Source: Rhizobium sp. NXC24
GTDB taxonomy: Bacteria; Pseudomonadota; Alphaproteobacteria; Rhizobiales; Rhizobiaceae
Direction of reading: 5' to 3'
Assembly (NCBI RefSeq): GCF_002944315.1
Contig: NZ_CP024313.1
Location: 62,001 to 126,000 of the forward strand
DNA length: 64,000 nucleotides
Part shown: piece by piece, positions 19,580 to 28,835 of the stretch
Position numbering within the stretch: position 1 is the first letter of the stretch
How the letters are laid out: each line of letters begins with the position of its first letter
Notes under the pieces: generated by a model
The model's input: the letters and a program-made list of their open reading frames with translations, nothing else
Database searches by the model: none
What the model was told of the DNA's origin: nothing
Made by a program: the position numbers and the translations under genes

Positions 19580-20923
19580 CTAGATGACCAGCTTCAGGTG
19601 GCTGGACAAGACCAAGCCAGCGGCGCCTCGCAATGCGGTATGGCCTTCTCCGATGCCATTCAGCGTGATCGAAATCTCCTGGTTCGGTCGCTTCTTGACC
19701 AACCGTTCGACATGTTGCCTGACGCGTTCGCCGGCGTCTGCGCCGCCGCCTGCAATGTCCCCATGCAGGACATAGGAGTTGAGCGACAGGGTCTGCTGCA
19801 GGTTGAGAATCCCGAACGCGACGTTTCGGGTATAGCGGTCCAGCAGGCCGTTCGCAGCTTCGGAGCCTTCTGCTGCCTCTTTGATGAGGCGAGCACAGGT
19901 GACGCTTTCAGGGTTTGCGAAGCCAAGTCGGGCCGCTTCACGCCGCAGCCAGGGTAGGGCGGCGACTGTTTCCCAGCATCCGTGCTTACCGCAATTGCAG
20001 AGTTCCCCATCGATCTGCACCACGGTATGGCCCAGTTCGCCGCCGGAGCCGGCAAGGCCCCGGTAGACCCGTCCGTCGATGTAGAAAGCGCCGCCCAATA
20101 CCTCACCGGTATAGATCGCCGCGAAGTTTTGCTGGCCTCGTCCCGGCCCGAACCACCGGTCGCCAACGAGAAGCGCGCGCGGATGATGGTCGATGACAAC
20201 AGGCAATGAGAAATGGGTCTGCAGGATATCGACCAAGTGGAGGCCCGTCAGAACGGGCGCAAGATTGACTGTGAGGATCACCCCGTTATCGCTGTCGATC
20301 ATGCCGCCCGAGGCGATGCCGATCCCGAAAGGTGCCTGGTGGGCTTGGGAAAGCGTCGCGGACAAGGCGTCCTTGATGATCGCCAGGAACGCATCCCTGT
20401 CGCCACGCGGATCGAATTGCGCCTTGGTGAGAGCTTTGATATCGCCGCTGAGCGTCACGAGGCATGTCTGGATGTTGCCGGGCAAGAGAAGCACGGCGCC
20501 GAGCATTGGTGCTTCAGGATTGAAATAAATCGGACGCGCTGGCTTGCCGCCCTTGAAGTCTGATGGCACTGCGTCGCCTTCGACGAGCAGGCCCTCCTCG
20601 ATCATCGGCTGGACGATGCCTGTGATCGTCGTGCGATTGACGCCCGCCAGACGGGCAAGTTCCGCGCGACTTTTGGGACCGTTGTCGTACAACGCCTGCA
20701 GCACCCGACCGCGGTTGATCTCGCCGAGGGTCGACTGTGAAACGAGCTTTACATTGCCACTTTCCCCAGCAAGCGTGTCCTTGTTGGAAGGACCGCGCTG
20801 CCCCAGCGAATAGGATGGCTGATTCTCGAACTTCACCTTGCATCTCCGATTTGCCAGTCCCGTCTTTCTAGCTTGTGAGCGCTTGCTCGACCAGACGGCG
20901 CTTAAAGGCTTGCCGCCAACCAC
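19580..20923 (-). CDS. ROK family transcriptional repressor of the divergent ABC operon
   Basis: Up to 447 residues. The first ~55 residues are atypical, and a GTG about 30 codons in, at the VKFENQ segment, may be the real start. A winged helix-turn-helix (RAELARLAGVNRTTITGIVQPMI) precedes the ROK sugar-binding domain. The zinc motif is CNCGKHGCWE, preceded by GGELGHTVVQ. XylR/NagC-type ROK proteins repress sugar-use operons until the sugar or its derivative binds. It is divergent from the sugar ABC importer at 21102, with about 180 bases between, where its operator probably lies. The paralogue at 31213-32508 is similar over its whole length. Confidence 0.88.
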   Translation of the reverse strand: MVGGKPLSAVWSSKRSQARKTGLANRRCKVKFENQPSYSLGQRGPSNKDTLAGESGNVKLVSQSTLGEINRGRVLQALYDNGPKSRAELARLAGVNRTTITGIVQPMIEEGLLVEGDAVPSDFKGGKPARPIYFNPEAPMLGAVLLLPGNIQTCLVTLSGDIKALTKAQFDPRGDRDAFLAIIKDALSATLSQAHQAPFGIGIASGGMIDSDNGVILTVNLAPVLTGLHLVDILQTHFSLPVVIDHHPRALLVGDRWFGPGRGQQNFAAIYTGEVLGGAFYIDGRVYRGLAGSGGELGHTVVQIDGELCNCGKHGCWETVAALPWLRREAARLGFANPESVTCARLIKEAAEGSEAANGLLDRYTRNVAFGILNLQQTLSLNSYVLHGDIAGGGADAGERVRQHVERLVKKRPNQEISITLNGIGEGHTALRGAAGLVLSSHLKLVI

Positions 20924-21101
20924 ATGGGTCAGCTGCTAGTCACGGGTACTTCCGATCGCATCATGTTGACAGTATCGTAAGTTTGTGCGAAGTACAAACA
21001 AACTGCTGAAAACGGCAGATGAGGGGTACAATCGAAATCGAGCTCGGTGCCGAGAAGGCTTCCCGGATCGGTTGGATTTAAGAACAACTGAGGAGGCACA
21101 G

Positions 21102-22568
21102 ATGACATTCGATATTGTTAATATGTCGCGCCGGAACATGCTGAAGTCAGCATCTGTCGCAGCTCTCTTGGCATCAAGCGCGGGTGCGCTTGTCGCGCCA
21201 CGGCGCGCGTCTGCCCAAGACGCGAAGACCGTACGCGTTCTGTCGGTCGAAGATCCATTCTTCTTTTCGATGAAAGCGATGATCCCGGAGTTCGAAAAGG
21301 AAACCGGCATCAAGGTGGAGCTCGAAAGCCTTTCCTATGACGCGCTGCAGACCCGCCTTGTCTCGGCGTTCGTCGCCAAGACGTCGGACGCGGACGTCAT
21401 CGCCGTCGACCAGATGTGGCTCGGGCAGTATCTCGACAACGGCTGGATCATTTCCCTCAACGACTACATCGCAAAGGACAGCGACATCAATCTTGCCGAC
21501 TTCATCCCCGAGGTCCTCTATTCGTCGAACATGTGGCGGGGACAGATCGCCACCCTGCCGGTCGCGGCCTATGCGCAAGGCGTGATGTACCGCAAGGACA
21601 TCTTCGACAGTTTCGGCATCGCCGCGCCGCCGACCAAGGCCTCTGAAGACTGGACATGGACGAAGTACATCGAGACGCTGAAGTCGCTTGAAGGGAAGTT
21701 CTTCGGGGGCAAGCCGCTCTTCCCGACGGTGATCTGCGGGTCGCAACCCTCCCCGATCACCCATATGTTCACCCAGCTGTCGGCCAGCCACGGCGCGAAT
21801 TGGTTCAAATCCTTCCCCGGCGCGCCCTGGGACTTCTCGCCGCAGATCACCGGTCCCGCCTGGGCGAAATCGGTCGACGTCTACCGGCAGCTTTACAAGC
21901 TCTCGCCGCCCGAAGCGATCAATTATGTCTGGTTCGATGCCGGCACCCGCTTCGCCAAGGGCGATATCGGCATGTTCTACTGGTGGACGCCGTACTTCTA
22001 CCTGGTCAAAAATTCCGGCTATATGACCGGCAAGAAGTCCGATGTCATGGACAAATACGCGACCGCGGCACTGCCGAAGGCCAAGGGCGTAGCCCAGACA
22101 ATCAGCCTCGGCGGCTGGAGCCTTGGCGTGCCGTCCAGTTCCGACCGGCAGGACAACGGTTATGCCTTCATCAAATGGGCGACCTCGAAGGCGACCCAGA
22201 AGAAGATGGCGCAGTGGCCGGATCTAAATTTCCAGTTCTCGGATTTTGCCCGCAAGTCGCTCTATGAAGACGCCGACGTCAAGGCGATCTATCCCTATCT
22301 CGATGTCCAATATGACATGATGAAGCAGGGCAACGGCAAGATCACGCGTCCGCCTGTTCCCGGTTACACCGCCGTCGAAAGCGTGCTCGGCCTGACGCTC
22401 AACCAGCTCCTGACCGGCAGCGAAGATCCGAAGACGGCGCTCGAGCGCACCAACAGCCTGTTCGAAAGCATCCTCAAGGGCAATCTGATGATCCCCTACC
22501 AGAAGGAAAGCTACGCCGACACGCTCGACGGCGCCAAGGCTCTGATCGGCAAGCTCGGCAAGGCGTAA
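21102..22568 (+). CDS. CUT1-type sugar ABC transporter, solute-binding protein
   Basis: 488 residues from ATG 21102, which follows AGGAGG by seven bases. Twin-arginine-like SRRNMLKSASVAALLASS is the export signal, ending near the ASAQD cleavage region. The mature protein is a family-1 extracellular binding protein (EFEKETGIKVELESLSYDALQTRL). It delivers a sugar or sugar derivative to the membrane permeases encoded next. It is the first gene of a five-gene operon (binding protein, two permeases, dehydrogenase, ATPase) opposite a ROK repressor. The third-position GC of this operon is visibly higher than that of the symbiotic genes around it, which suggests a different origin. Confidence 0.92.
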   Translation: MTFDIVNMSRRNMLKSASVAALLASSAGALVAPRRASAQDAKTVRVLSVEDPFFFSMKAMIPEFEKETGIKVELESLSYDALQTRLVSAFVAKTSDADVIAVDQMWLGQYLDNGWIISLNDYIAKDSDINLADFIPEVLYSSNMWRGQIATLPVAAYAQGVMYRKDIFDSFGIAAPPTKASEDWTWTKYIETLKSLEGKFFGGKPLFPTVICGSQPSPITHMFTQLSASHGANWFKSFPGAPWDFSPQITGPAWAKSVDVYRQLYKLSPPEAINYVWFDAGTRFAKGDIGMFYWWTPYFYLVKNSGYMTGKKSDVMDKYATAALPKAKGVAQTISLGGWSLGVPSSSDRQDNGYAFIKWATSKATQKKMAQWPDLNFQFSDFARKSLYEDADVKAIYPYLDVQYDMMKQGNGKITRPPVPGYTAVESVLGLTLNQLLTGSEDPKTALERTNSLFESILKGNLMIPYQKESYADTLDGAKALIGKLGKA

Positions 22569-22620
22569 TAGAATTCTCCTCGGGGCCGGCGCGTGCAGAC
22601 GTTCGCGCCGGCTGAAACGA

Positions 22621-23574
22621 GTGAAGAAGAACTGGACTTCGACAATGCACGCTATCACCCTTCGCTCGCCGCAGGCGCTTGCGCCCGTCCGGCGCGGCTT
22701 CTTACGGCAAAACCTGCCCTACTTCCTGATCGCACCTTCAGTGATCATGCTCTTGGCGCTGATCGCCTATCCGTTGCTCTTTGCCCTGAAGTCGAGCTTC
22801 TATTTCTGGAACCTGCAGGTCGGTCCGCAGCCCTTGGCCTTCGTCGGCTTTGACAATTACGTCCAGGCGCTCAACGCCTTCGATTTCCGCGCGGCCCTGA
22901 CCAACACGCTGATCCTGTCGATCCTAGGCGCGGCGATTGAGTTCTCGCTCGGTCTGGCGATCGCGCTTGTCCTCCTCAAATCGCTGCCCGGCATGAATGT
23001 CGTACGCGCGCTCCTGATTCTGCCAACCACGATCGCGCCGATCGTCGTTGGCTTCCTCTTCCGCTACCTCTACGACCCGGGCGGCGGCCTTGTAACCTGG
23101 GTTCTGCGGTCGCTCTCGCTGCCGCTGCCGGCAGAGGGCATTCTCGGCTCGCCATCGACGGCGCTTGCCGCCATCCTCTTCGTCGATATCTGGCAGTGGA
23201 CACCCTTTTTCGCGATTGTCCTCTATGCGAGTCTGCTTGCCGTTCCCGACGAGATCATCGAGGCCGCCAGGCTCGATCGCGCATCGGCCTGGACGATCCT
23301 GATGCGCATCAAGCTGCCGCTCATTCGGCGCACCGCCATCATTATCGTGATGCTGCGCTTCATGCAGATCTTCAACACCTTCGACACCGTGCTGGTGCTG
23401 ACCCGTGGGGGGCCGGGGACCTCCACCCGCACGCTCGGCTATTCGCTCTACGAGCAAGGCCTCGTCAATTTCAATGTCGGGCTCGTCAGCGCTCAGACCT
23501 GGATCGCTGTGCTGATCGTCAACATCATCGTCGCCCTCTACGTCTTCTTCGCCTTCCGGAATGAGGAGTGGTGA
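22621..23574 (+). CDS. Sugar ABC transporter permease (MalF-like)
   Basis: 317 residues from a GTG; an ATG eight codons later is an alternative start. Six transmembrane helices begin at about residue 35 (YFLIAPSVIMLLALIAYPLLF). The cytoplasmic EAA loop is EIIEAARLDRASAWTILMRIKLPLI (residues about 215-240). It pairs with the next gene product to form the channel. The end is followed after one base by the next permease start, so translation is probably coupled. Confidence 0.92.
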   Translation: MKKNWTSTMHAITLRSPQALAPVRRGFLRQNLPYFLIAPSVIMLLALIAYPLLFALKSSFYFWNLQVGPQPLAFVGFDNYVQALNAFDFRAALTNTLILSILGAAIEFSLGLAIALVLLKSLPGMNVVRALLILPTTIAPIVVGFLFRYLYDPGGGLVTWVLRSLSLPLPAEGILGSPSTALAAILFVDIWQWTPFFAIVLYASLLAVPDEIIEAARLDRASAWTILMRIKLPLIRRTAIIIVMLRFMQIFNTFDTVLVLTRGGPGTSTRTLGYSLYEQGLVNFNVGLVSAQTWIAVLIVNIIVALYVFFAFRNEEW

Positions 23575-23575
23575 T

Positions 23576-24406
23576 ATGAACAGCCGCACGACTTTCTACA
23601 CGGCGCTCACCTATGCCGCGGGCCTGTTGTTCCTGGCCGTCTTCATCGGTCCGATCCTCTGGTTCCTGGCGCTTGCCATCCGTCCGGCCGAAACCGCGTT
23701 TGCGATGCCGCCGCAGCTCACCTTCGAGCCCACGTTCGATGCCTTCCGGCATATCCTCGTCGATCCCGGCACCAATGCACCGCAACTTGTGAACTCGCTG
23801 ATCGTCGCGATCGGCGCGGTGCTACTCAATCTGCCGTTCTCGGTGCCGGCCGCTTACGCGCTCTCCCGCTTCAAGATGCGCGGCAAGAAGAACATCATGC
23901 TGTGGTATCTCGGGCTGCTGATGGCGCCGCCGATCGCCTTCCTGATCCCGTATTTCGTGCTGATCACGCGGGTCGGCCTGCAAGGCTCCTACCTTTCGAT
24001 GGTGCTGGTGTTGCAGACGCTGACGATCCCGTTCTCGGTCTGGCTGATGAAGAGCTTTATCGACGAGGTGCCGGCGGAGCTGGAAGAGGCTGCCCGTGTC
24101 GACGGCGCCCGCTGGGACACGATCATGTGGCGCATCACGCTGCCGATCGTCCGCCCCGGCATCATCGTCACCTCGATGTTCGCCTTCGTCTTCGCCTGGA
24201 ACAACGCGGCCTTCCCGCTGGTGCTGAGTTCGCGCTCGACCGCCACTCTTCCGATCGGGACGCTCGGATATTTCGCAACCAGCGGCGTCACCTGGAACTA
24301 CATCGCCGCGGCCGCCGTGCTCGCGATGATCCCGCCGATGATCATCTTCTTGGTCTTCGACCGCTACGTCGTCCGGGGTCTGACCTTCGGGTCGGTCAAA
24401 GGCTGA
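23576..24406 (+). CDS. Sugar ABC transporter permease (MalG-like)
   Basis: 276 residues from ATG 23576, preceded by GAGGAG; an in-frame ATG at 23561 lies inside the previous gene and is less likely. Six transmembrane helices and the EAA motif ELEEAARVDGARWDTIMWRITLPI (about 165-190) are present. It is the second permease subunit of the operon and stands one base after the first. Confidence 0.92.
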   Translation: MNSRTTFYTALTYAAGLLFLAVFIGPILWFLALAIRPAETAFAMPPQLTFEPTFDAFRHILVDPGTNAPQLVNSLIVAIGAVLLNLPFSVPAAYALSRFKMRGKKNIMLWYLGLLMAPPIAFLIPYFVLITRVGLQGSYLSMVLVLQTLTIPFSVWLMKSFIDEVPAELEEAARVDGARWDTIMWRITLPIVRPGIIVTSMFAFVFAWNNAAFPLVLSSRSTATLPIGTLGYFATSGVTWNYIAAAAVLAMIPPMIIFLVFDRYVVRGLTFGSVKG

Positions 24407-24438
24407 GCTTTTCTAAAGTCTGAATGGAGTAAAAAATA

Positions 24439-25464
24439 ATGAGCAAACTTCGTATTGGCGTTATCGGCGCCGGCCTCTGGGGCAATAATCACGCCCGTAC
24501 CTTCAACGTCCTGCCGGAGACCGAACTTGTCGGCGTCTGCGATCTGGACGAGGGCAGGGCGCTCAAGATGAAGGAAAGCTTCGGCGCGGCGGAAGCGTTC
24601 ACCGACTATAATAAGCTGATCGCCAGCGACCGCATCGACGCCGTGTCGGTGGCCACCCCCGACTTCACGCATACACCGATCATCCTCGCGGCGCTCAAAG
24701 CCGACAAACACGTCTTGAGCGAAAAGCCGCTGGCGACGACCGTCAAGGAAGCAGAAGAGATCGCCGAGGCTGCCGCAAAGTCGAAGGGCAAGCTGATGAT
24801 CGACTTCCACAATCGGGTGAACCCGATCCTGGCGCAGATCCGCGATATGATCCAGGACGGCCAGATCGGGCTTGCCAAGCATGGCACGGCGCGGCTCTCG
24901 AACACGACCTTCGTTCCCTTCGAGATGCTGAGCTGGGCTGCGAAGTCGTCGGCGCTCTGGTTCCTGGGCAGCCATCTGGTCGACGTCCTGCGTTTCATTC
25001 TCGAAGACGAGGTGACCCGCGTCTATGCCGTTGCCCGGTCCGGCACGCTTGCCGCCGGCGGCGTCGACACCAAGGATTTCCACGCCTCGATCCTCGAATT
25101 TTCCAAGGGCACGGTGGTGACCATGGAAAACAGCTGGATCCTGTCGCGCGACAACCCGTCGCTCGTCGATTTCAAAATCGAATTTGTCGGCGAAAAGGGT
25201 CAGATCCAGGCCGATCCCACCCATAGCGGCGGCCTTCGCCGTATCGTCGATGGGGGCATGCGGTTCAACGACTACATCGGCATGACGCCGACAGGCGCCA
25301 CCCGCATCGGCGGCTTCGTGCAGGAATCCATCGCCCGCTTCGTCGACAGCGTGGTGCGCGACGTGCCCCTGCTTGCCGACGCAAATGACGGACTTGCCAA
25401 CACAAAGGTTCTGGCGGCGATCGAGGAGTCCGTCGCCAGCGGCAAGGCCGTTACCGTTGGCTGA
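24439..25464 (+). CDS. Gfo/Idh/MocA family oxidoreductase
   Basis: 341 residues. The N-terminal Rossmann fold has GVIGAGLWGNNHAR (dinucleotide site, residues 7-20) and the family signature SEKPLATT (about residue 95). The C-terminal substrate domain includes GSHLVDVLRFILEDE, with a catalytic-type His. These enzymes oxidise or reduce a hydroxyl of a sugar, inositol or sugar derivative with NAD(P). Encoded between the permease and ATPase genes, it probably acts on the imported compound. MocA of rhizopine catabolism and 3-ketosugar dehydrogenases belong here, but the substrate cannot be chosen from sequence. Confidence 0.9.
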   Translation: MSKLRIGVIGAGLWGNNHARTFNVLPETELVGVCDLDEGRALKMKESFGAAEAFTDYNKLIASDRIDAVSVATPDFTHTPIILAALKADKHVLSEKPLATTVKEAEEIAEAAAKSKGKLMIDFHNRVNPILAQIRDMIQDGQIGLAKHGTARLSNTTFVPFEMLSWAAKSSALWFLGSHLVDVLRFILEDEVTRVYAVARSGTLAAGGVDTKDFHASILEFSKGTVVTMENSWILSRDNPSLVDFKIEFVGEKGQIQADPTHSGGLRRIVDGGMRFNDYIGMTPTGATRIGGFVQESIARFVDSVVRDVPLLADANDGLANTKVLAAIEESVASGKAVTVG

Positions 25465-25539
25465 TGCCGTCACGAATCCCGCGAGGCATTCATCCCAATG
25501 GATAGGCTGCCTCGCCTCTTGAACTGGGAGAAGAATTAT

Positions 25540-26712
25540 ATGGCGTCCATGACCTTTGACGGGATTGGAAAAACCTACCCGGACGGAACCGTCGCCGTCG
25601 CCAATGTGAGCTTCACGGTCGCCGACGGCGAGTTCGTCGTGCTGGTCGGACCGTCGGGCTGCGGCAAGTCCACCCTTTTGAGGATGGCGGCCGGGCTCGA
25701 GTTGCTCAACAGCGGCCGGCTGCTCATGGACGATCAGGATGTCACCAACACCGAGCCGCAGGACCGCGACATCGCCATGGTGTTCCAGAACTATGCGCTC
25801 TACCCGCACATGACGGTCTACGAGAACATGGCCTTCGGACTGCAGCAGCGCAAAATGCCGAAGGACAAGATCGAGAAGCTTGTGCGCGATGCAGCCGAGA
25901 TGCTCGATCTGACCAAATACCTGCATCGCAAGCCGGGTGCGCTCTCCGGCGGTCAGCGCCAGCGCGTCGCGATGGGCCGGGCGATCGTCCGCCACCCGAT
26001 GGCCTTCCTGATGGACGAGCCGCTTTCCAATCTCGATGCCAAGCTGCGTGTCCAGATGCGTGCCGAGCTCAAGCTCCCGAACCAGCGCCTTGGCGTTACC
26101 ACGCTCTACGTCACCCACGACCAGGTCGAGGCGATGACGATGGGGGATCGTGTTGCCGTGCTGAAGCCGGTGGCCAATGCCGGGGAAAGCAACCTGCAGC
26201 AGATCGACACGCCGCAGCGGCTTTACGATCGGCCGGCCAATCTCTTCGTTGCCGGCTTCATCGGTTCGCCGGCGATGAATTTCCTCCGGGTTAACCTGCG
26301 GGAGGAGGGGGGAAGCTTGCACGGCATCATCTCAGGAACCGATATCACCTTTCCAGTTTTCGCGCGGCTTGCGCTTTCTAACTATGTCGGACGCCAGGTC
26401 ATTGTCGGACTGCGGCCCGAGATATTTATGGTGTGTCCCGAATCCGAGACGCTATTCAATGAGCCAATTGCCGTTGTCGAGGCGCTCGGCGCCGATACCT
26501 TCGTCTTCTTCGATATTGCCTCGCTGCCCGTCAAGGTGAGCGAGGCAGAGGCAGCAGATTCGGAAGCTTTAAGGAAAAGAGGCAAGAGCCGTCTGGTGGC
26601 GCGCATCCCGCCGGCGTCAACGCCTTTAACTAACCAGCGGCTTCCGCTGACAGTCGACTTGGAAAAGCTGCATTGGTTCGATCCGCTAACAGGAGCCGCA
26701 ATTCGCGACTGA
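25540..26712 (+). CDS. Sugar ABC transporter ATP-binding protein (MalK/UgpC-like)
   Basis: 390 residues from ATG 25540 (GGGAGAAG upstream); the frame is open from 25498. It has Walker A GPSGCGKST (about 37-45), signature LSGGQRQRVAMGRA (about 133) and Walker B AFLMDEPLSNLDA (about 155), followed by the His-loop THDQ. The C-terminal ~130 residues form the regulatory TOBE-like part. It energises the permeases at 22621 and 23576. Codon use changes near 26290: upstream it is GC-rich like the operon, downstream it is more AT-rich, so the C-terminal part may come from a recombination event. Confidence 0.92.
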   Translation: MASMTFDGIGKTYPDGTVAVANVSFTVADGEFVVLVGPSGCGKSTLLRMAAGLELLNSGRLLMDDQDVTNTEPQDRDIAMVFQNYALYPHMTVYENMAFGLQQRKMPKDKIEKLVRDAAEMLDLTKYLHRKPGALSGGQRQRVAMGRAIVRHPMAFLMDEPLSNLDAKLRVQMRAELKLPNQRLGVTTLYVTHDQVEAMTMGDRVAVLKPVANAGESNLQQIDTPQRLYDRPANLFVAGFIGSPAMNFLRVNLREEGGSLHGIISGTDITFPVFARLALSNYVGRQVIVGLRPEIFMVCPESETLFNEPIAVVEALGADTFVFFDIASLPVKVSEAEAADSEALRKRGKSRLVARIPPASTPLTNQRLPLTVDLEKLHWFDPLTGAAIRD

Positions 26713-26882
26713 TGCGTATGAGAACCAATTGCAATTCTTGCCTCCCAGGGCGCTGGGGTTGCCGTGCGGACCTGTCCAACGGCGGCCCCCTTTTTTTAAG
26801 AGGAGCGCAGCTTGACATCTGGTGAGCCGTTCGAGCTGAGACAGGATTCGTTGACGCGGACCAGTCAATCTGCCGAGTGTTC

Positions 26883-27077
26883 ATGACGATCTGGAAGCTC
26901 TCGCCCATTGAACGTTCGTGTCTTCGCTGGATATCGCTCGGTTGGAGCGTGTCCGAGATTGCACTACTAGAGGGTAAGAGCGAAGCTGAAATCCGATCAC
27001 ACCTAAACCGGGCGCTCGTCTGTCTCGGCGCGACTTCATTACAGGAAGCGCTCGCGAAGGTGGATTGTCCCTCCTGA
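26883..27077 (+). CDS. Orphan LuxR/FixJ-type helix-turn-helix protein
   Basis: 64 residues comprising only a LuxR-type DNA-binding domain: LSPIERSCLRWISLGWSVSEIA, then an HLNRALVCLGA recognition region and an amphipathic C-terminal helix. There is no receiver or ligand domain. The start is ATG 26883; an in-frame GTG two codons earlier is possible. Such single-domain LuxR proteins occur in rhizobia as small regulators or decayed receivers. It follows the ABC ATPase gene by about 170 bases on the same strand. Its targets are unknown. Confidence 0.6.
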   Translation: MTIWKLSPIERSCLRWISLGWSVSEIALLEGKSEAEIRSHLNRALVCLGATSLQEALAKVDCPS

Positions 27078-27139
27078 GCGGCTAAGCAACTGCGCTTGGC
27101 CATAGGCTGAGCTACTCGACAGTGATCACGCTGGCGTAT

Positions 27140-27856
27140 TCACAAACTTCTCACCAGCCGAGGAAAACTTGTCGAGCGCTGCCTGTTTACCTCTTGTACG
27201 ACGCGTGGGAGCGCGCTCTGTTCGAGATCAAGGTGACTCATCAATGCTGATTCCAACGTGCCCGTCGCCTTGCTTAATAACGGCATCGCGTCGATCAGCC
27301 TCGCAAGGCTTTGTTCGTAGGAAGGGCCAAGGTCCGAGTTAATTATTTCCATCCGGACAGGATGTGAGCAAAAACAGAATTTGTCGACAATTCGGCAGAT
27401 TTCGCAGTTTGCCGACAGCTGGGCAATTTGGGCAAAGACGGTTTCCGCATGTATCGCGAGCTGGTCGCGGGGCGGGTTGTCACGTTCGCCGTCAGTTTTC
27501 CGCACCTGCGGCCGCATACGCCAGAGCGCGTAGGTGAGGGTTTGACGTGCGATACCATACAAGTCCAACAATGCTCCCTCCACGAGCGGCCTGGTGAAAT
27601 AGCCTTTCTGAGGGATCGAAAGGATCTTGCCCTCCGCGGCAAGTCGGATCAGTGCTTCGCGTATCGGTGTCCGACCAAGGTCCAGTTCGCAGGCAAGCTC
27701 CTGATCACTAAGATGTTGCACCGGCACGCGCGCATAGCTGTAAAGCAATTGCAGAACCGCATTGTAGGCAGCGTCAGCCTTTGCGGGGACCTGTTCACCA
27801 GCGGAAGTTGGAACGGCTATTCCACGACATTGGAGAGCATTCTCGCAAAGCCACAT
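27140..27856 (-). CDS. GntR family transcriptional regulator
   Basis: 238 residues. The winged HTH occupies about residues 30-90, with LSDQELACELDLGRTPIREALIRLAAEG as the recognition unit, followed by the wing KILSIPQKGYF. The C-terminal domain is helical and FadR-like (FCD-type), with histidines that often bind a metal. FCD regulators respond to organic acids or sugar acids. It is convergent with the ABC operon and the orphan LuxR gene. The true target is not evident; the GNAT-HAD-DegT cassette upstream on the same strand is one candidate. Confidence 0.8.
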   Translation of the reverse strand: MWLCENALQCRGIAVPTSAGEQVPAKADAAYNAVLQLLYSYARVPVQHLSDQELACELDLGRTPIREALIRLAAEGKILSIPQKGYFTRPLVEGALLDLYGIARQTLTYALWRMRPQVRKTDGERDNPPRDQLAIHAETVFAQIAQLSANCEICRIVDKFCFCSHPVRMEIINSDLGPSYEQSLARLIDAMPLLSKATGTLESALMSHLDLEQSALPRVVQEVNRQRSTSFPRLVRSL

Positions 27857-28129
27857 TTTTCAGTTTCCTCTGTCGATGCAATTTGAAGACCGCATGGCGC
27901 TTGGCATTCAAACGCCGCAACGCTTTGGGCTACTTAAGGATTCGTGGGGACGTGATTTTTGAAGTCCACTATAGACGACGGTCTGGCTGAGGTCACGCCT
28001 GCCATGATCTAATGGTCCGAAGCACGATTCATGGCACTCTCCGATATGTTCACACGGACAGATCAGTTGAGTCCCGCAGGAGGTTTGAGTACCCGCAGAC
28101 CAACATAGGCGCACCTTGGCTCGTCTAAC

Positions 28130-28633
28130 CTAGGCCATACGTGCGCGCAGCAAAATCTTTGTCATTAAAGTCGCATCACCATAAGGTGTCTGCACGTGGT
28201 CCATTTCCGACCAGCCGTTCTTCGTGTAGAGGAGCTTTGCGCTCTCCGTGGTAAGATAAAGCCTTTCGTAGCCGAGACGCAAAGCTTCGTGTTCCAGCCT
28301 CTTGACCAGCAATGAAGCTGTACCCTTATTGCGGTGGAATGGATGGACGTACAGCGACTTCAGCCAGGGCGAAAGATCAGGCCTTCCTTTAAAATCACAA
28401 TTGGAAAGGCTGATCATCCCTGTGGGTCTTCTGTCTTCGCTAGCAACCAAAGTCAGCGGCAGAGAACGTCTTGAGGACGCTTGGAACTCACGTTGTGTCA
28501 GCTCGAATGAGCCGTTGGCCTGACAACCCCATTGCCCGAAGGACCAGCTTGCACAAACCGGAACCAGATCGCGACAATTCTCCAGATACTCAATCACTAT
28601 CGGAGCTTGAACGTGTGTTTGCTTCTCAGCCAT
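28130..28633 (-). CDS. GNAT family N-acetyltransferase
   Basis: 167 residues from ATG 28633, preceded by GGAAAAG; the frame is open upstream to 28825 but the GNAT fold starts here. The acetyl-CoA binding region is LYVHPFHRNKGTASLLVKRLE (about residues 105-125), then RLYLTTESAKLLYTKNGW, the beta-5/alpha-4 part of the fold. It transfers an acyl group from CoA to an amine. It lies next to the HAD phosphatase and DegT aminotransferase genes in the same direction, so acetylation of an amino sugar made by them is a reasonable but unproved guess. Confidence 0.8.
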   Translation of the reverse strand: MAEKQTHVQAPIVIEYLENCRDLVPVCASWSFGQWGCQANGSFELTQREFQASSRRSLPLTLVASEDRRPTGMISLSNCDFKGRPDLSPWLKSLYVHPFHRNKGTASLLVKRLEHEALRLGYERLYLTTESAKLLYTKNGWSEMDHVQTPYGDATLMTKILLRARMA

Positions 28634-28835
28634 CGTCTTTTCCTTTTTGCCGGGTGTCGGGTGCTTTAGATTGAAGCTCTTCTTAAAGAGCCTTGCAGCG
28701 GGACAAGTCTGAGGCTGATTAGTAGCCGCAACACAAAAGGGGTCCTCAGCTGCGAAACCCTCCAGCGCGAAAGCATTTTGCGCCTTTGGTTCGCCAGCTA
28801 CGGCTTGAGCCTGCAGGCGGACCATCGCCCAAGCA

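Noticed and set aside
22924..23589. 221-codon antisense open frame over the permease gene
   Set aside because: Same cause as above: a shadow of a GC-rich membrane-protein gene, rich in Asp and Glu without any domain.
24364..26322. 652-codon open frame antisense to the ABC operon
   Set aside because: It lies opposite three clearly recognised genes, has no family resemblance and arises from the high third-position GC of those genes.
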